From Terriglobia bacterium (lineage in GTDB: Bacteria; Acidobacteriota; Terriglobia; JAIQFV01), in the NCBI GenBank assembly GCA_020073085.1, contig JAIQFV010000008.1:62001-126000 (forward strand): DNA of 64,000 nt, in the 5' to 3' direction. Each line of letters starts with the position of its first letter. Position 1 is the stretch's first letter. Below the pieces are notes generated by a model. The model had not been told where the DNA came from, made no database searches, and saw only the letters and a list, made by a program, of their open reading frames with translations. Below are positions 62,400 through 64,000 of the stretch, one piece after another. The translations under genes were made by a program, and so were the position numbers.

Positions 62400-64000
62400 A
62401 TGCAATCCCGGAAAAGACAACGACAAAGCATGCTGGTGCTGGTGATCTTTCTGCTCGCCGTCTTTCTCGTCGTGTCCTACCGGTTTTACAAGGAAACCGA
62501 AATCAAGGTGGCGGCCCAGTCGGGCGTTCAACAATGGTTGATTGCAGAAACGGCCGCGGCCGGGGTGGAAGGATATTTTGACACCATCTACAAGCGCCTG
62601 GAAAAGGAATCCACCCTCCTGTCCACCCGGCCTGCGAACCAGCCGATTGCAGAGCATTCGCTCGACGCCCTCTATCTCGACTTGTCCTACCGGATTGCGG
62701 GAGTCTACCTGCTGAACGACAAGTTCCAGATTGAAGTCTTCCGCTCCAACGATCCCCAACTACGCAATTTCGTCCCGCAGATTACGGGACCCTTGATGAC
62801 CGCCCTGCTGCGGGGAGAACATGTGGTCGGTTCACCGGTCGCCACCAGCAATTACGAATACATCTTCGAGATCCTCGAACCGGTCCTCGACTCAGAAGGA
62901 CACTTGAAGATGGCCCTGGGCGCCGCAGTTCCCCTCCGGAACCTGAGCTCTCTCTATCTCGACCCGTTAAACTCCACCAAAACCCACTACGCATGGATGC
63001 TGGATCAGAAAGGGATGCTTCTCTACAACCCTCGGCATCCCGAGATGCTCGGACACCAGATCCTCCAAAACCGCCAGGAGTGCTTCTCCTGCCACCTTAA
63101 TTTCGATACGGAAGAACGGATGGTGCGCGGGGACACCGGGACGGCAACAATCAAATTCAAGAACAAGGACCGGGACCTGGTCGCCTTTACACCGATCCGG
63201 ATGGGTAATCAGCATTGGTCGCTCGCCGTTTCGATCCCTTACACCGAGGCCACGGCACTCACGCGGGACAGTTTTCGCAATACGCTTCTCCTGGTCGCCT
63301 TCTTCTTCTCGATCATCATTGGAGGGGCACTGCTGGTCATGAACATGCATACCCGCAGCATCAAGGCCGAAGAGGAGGCACGGTTCACAAGACGCCAGGC
63401 GCAACTCGAGCGCCAGTTGCTGCAGTCAGAGCAGCTCGCGGGTATCGGCCGTATGACCTCCCAGATTGCCCACCAAATCAAGACGCCCCTCTCCGCCATC
63501 TCCCTGAATATCGAATATCTCGAAAAGGAAGTCCGGAAGCGCCTGCTTTCAAGCGGCGTCCCGGTGGGTGATGCTTCGCTGGAAGATCTCGAGAATGTCA
63601 CCGCTTCGGTCACGACCGAGATTCAGCGTCTCGCTGCATTGATCGAAGATTATTTGAAATTTGCGCGCCTTCCCAAACCGGCCTTTCATCCCGGTTCATT
63701 GACGGAAATGTTGGAAAGCCTGGCAGCGTTTTTGGAGAAGGAAATGGGAGACCGTCATATCCAGTTGAAGATGGACGCCGGGCCTCCCACCAGCACAGAG
63801 ACCCAGGACACTGACAAGATTCTGATGGACGAAAATCTTCTGTGGCAGGCCATAACCAACCTTATCCGCAACTCGGCCGAGGCTATGCCCTCCGGCGGTA
63901 CGATCACACTGAGCGTGAGATTCACCGACAACGACGTCGAATTCAAGATTTCGGACGAAGGGACCGGAATCCCGGAAGACAAGCTGCCTCATATTTTTGA
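62400..64000 (+). CDS. Sensor histidine kinase with heme-c motif in the sensor domain (3' end outside window)
   Basis: The frame is open to the end of the window, giving 533 residues. A membrane helix (MLVLVIFLLAVFLVVSYRF) is near residue 11, then an extracytoplasmic Cache-like domain with CFSCH at residues 228-232 (ECFSCHLNFD), a second helix near 297-318, and the kinase core: H-box IAHQIKTPLSA with His358, N-box NLIRNSAEAMP and the start of the G-box DEGTGIPED. The CxxCH suggests covalent heme as a redox or gas sensor. The gene follows the CbcL-like gene by 166 bases. Its cognate regulator is outside the window. Confidence 0.85.
   Translation, partial: MQSRKRQRQSMLVLVIFLLAVFLVVSYRFYKETEIKVAAQSGVQQWLIAETAAAGVEGYFDTIYKRLEKESTLLSTRPANQPIAEHSLDALYLDLSYRIAGVYLLNDKFQIEVFRSNDPQLRNFVPQITGPLMTALLRGEHVVGSPVATSNYEYIFEILEPVLDSEGHLKMALGAAVPLRNLSSLYLDPLNSTKTHYAWMLDQKGMLLYNPRHPEMLGHQILQNRQECFSCHLNFDTEERMVRGDTGTATIKFKNKDRDLVAFTPIRMGNQHWSLAVSIPYTEATALTRDSFRNTLLLVAFFFSIIIGGALLVMNMHTRSIKAEEEARFTRRQAQLERQLLQSEQLAGIGRMTSQIAHQIKTPLSAISLNIEYLEKEVRKRLLSSGVPVGDASLEDLENVTASVTTEIQRLAALIEDYLKFARLPKPAFHPGSLTEMLESLAAFLEKEMGDRHIQLKMDAGPPTSTETQDTDKILMDENLLWQAITNLIRNSAEAMPSGGTITLSVRFTDNDVEFKISDEGTGIPEDKLPHIF

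Overview
The window looks like a chromosome segment from an anaerobic or facultatively anaerobic bacterium, most probably an Acidobacteriota member. This placement is an inference. It rests on moderately high GC, large secreted FG-GAP/BACON-domain proteins, a two-gene ResB/CcsB cytochrome c maturation system, many multiheme cytochromes and 26-bp palindromic repeats. No rRNA, tRNA, CRISPR array or insertion sequence was recognised. Genes lie on both strands in short same-strand runs.

Layout. 1-8 kb is mostly housekeeping and accessory enzymes: the end of a membrane glycosyltransferase, an O-methyltransferase, a TPR protein, a TlpA-like thioredoxin, a ferritin-like protein, a GlcG/HbpS protein, a GcvT/YgfZ-type folate protein, an MFS transporter and a nucleoside hydrolase. 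8.4-13.3 kb is one giant secreted FG-GAP protein. Its C-terminal modules recur in a second giant secreted protein at 20.1-23.3 kb. 13.5-19 kb holds an eight-unit 26-bp palindromic repeat array, a DHH phosphoesterase, and a four-gene run (hotdog thioesterase, ketoacyl synthase, methyltransferase, FAD oxidoreductase) that may make or modify a lipid or polyketide. 23.4-36.3 kb is mostly on the minus strand: ROK kinase, flavin reductase, S9 peptidase, GNAT, cupin, M28 peptidase, patatin-like lipase, SDR, a Tat-exported class V aminotransferase and a HAD phosphatase.

37-46 kb is a ferredoxin/NADPH block. It holds a GNAT gene translationally coupled to a two-polypeptide 2-oxoacid:ferredoxin oxidoreductase (fused gamma-delta and fused alpha-beta), an NfnAB-type bifurcating transhydrogenase, two OsmC proteins and a glutamate dehydrogenase, followed by a radical SAM protein. 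These enzymes would interconvert reduced ferredoxin, NADH and NADPH.

48.6-64 kb is the most striking part, an electron-transfer island. It contains a DmsE-type decaheme cytochrome with an outer-membrane beta-barrel partner, two paralogous five-heme cytochromes that each carry a conserved extra C-X10-C-H motif, and a Tat-exported split-Soret-like diheme protein between them. ResB and CcsB, a tiny monoheme protein, a CDF metal transporter and a CbcL-like fusion of eleven c-hemes with a membrane cytochrome b follow. The window ends in a histidine kinase whose extracytoplasmic sensor contains a CxxCH heme motif. A plausible scheme is quinol, to the CbcL-like protein, to periplasmic cytochromes, to the decaheme/barrel conduit, to an external acceptor. 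CRP/FNR-type palindromes (GTGAA-N4-TTCAC) lie before five transcription units in exact form and before two more with one mismatch. They tie the PFOR block, the cytochrome genes and the 8.4-kb surface protein into one candidate regulon.
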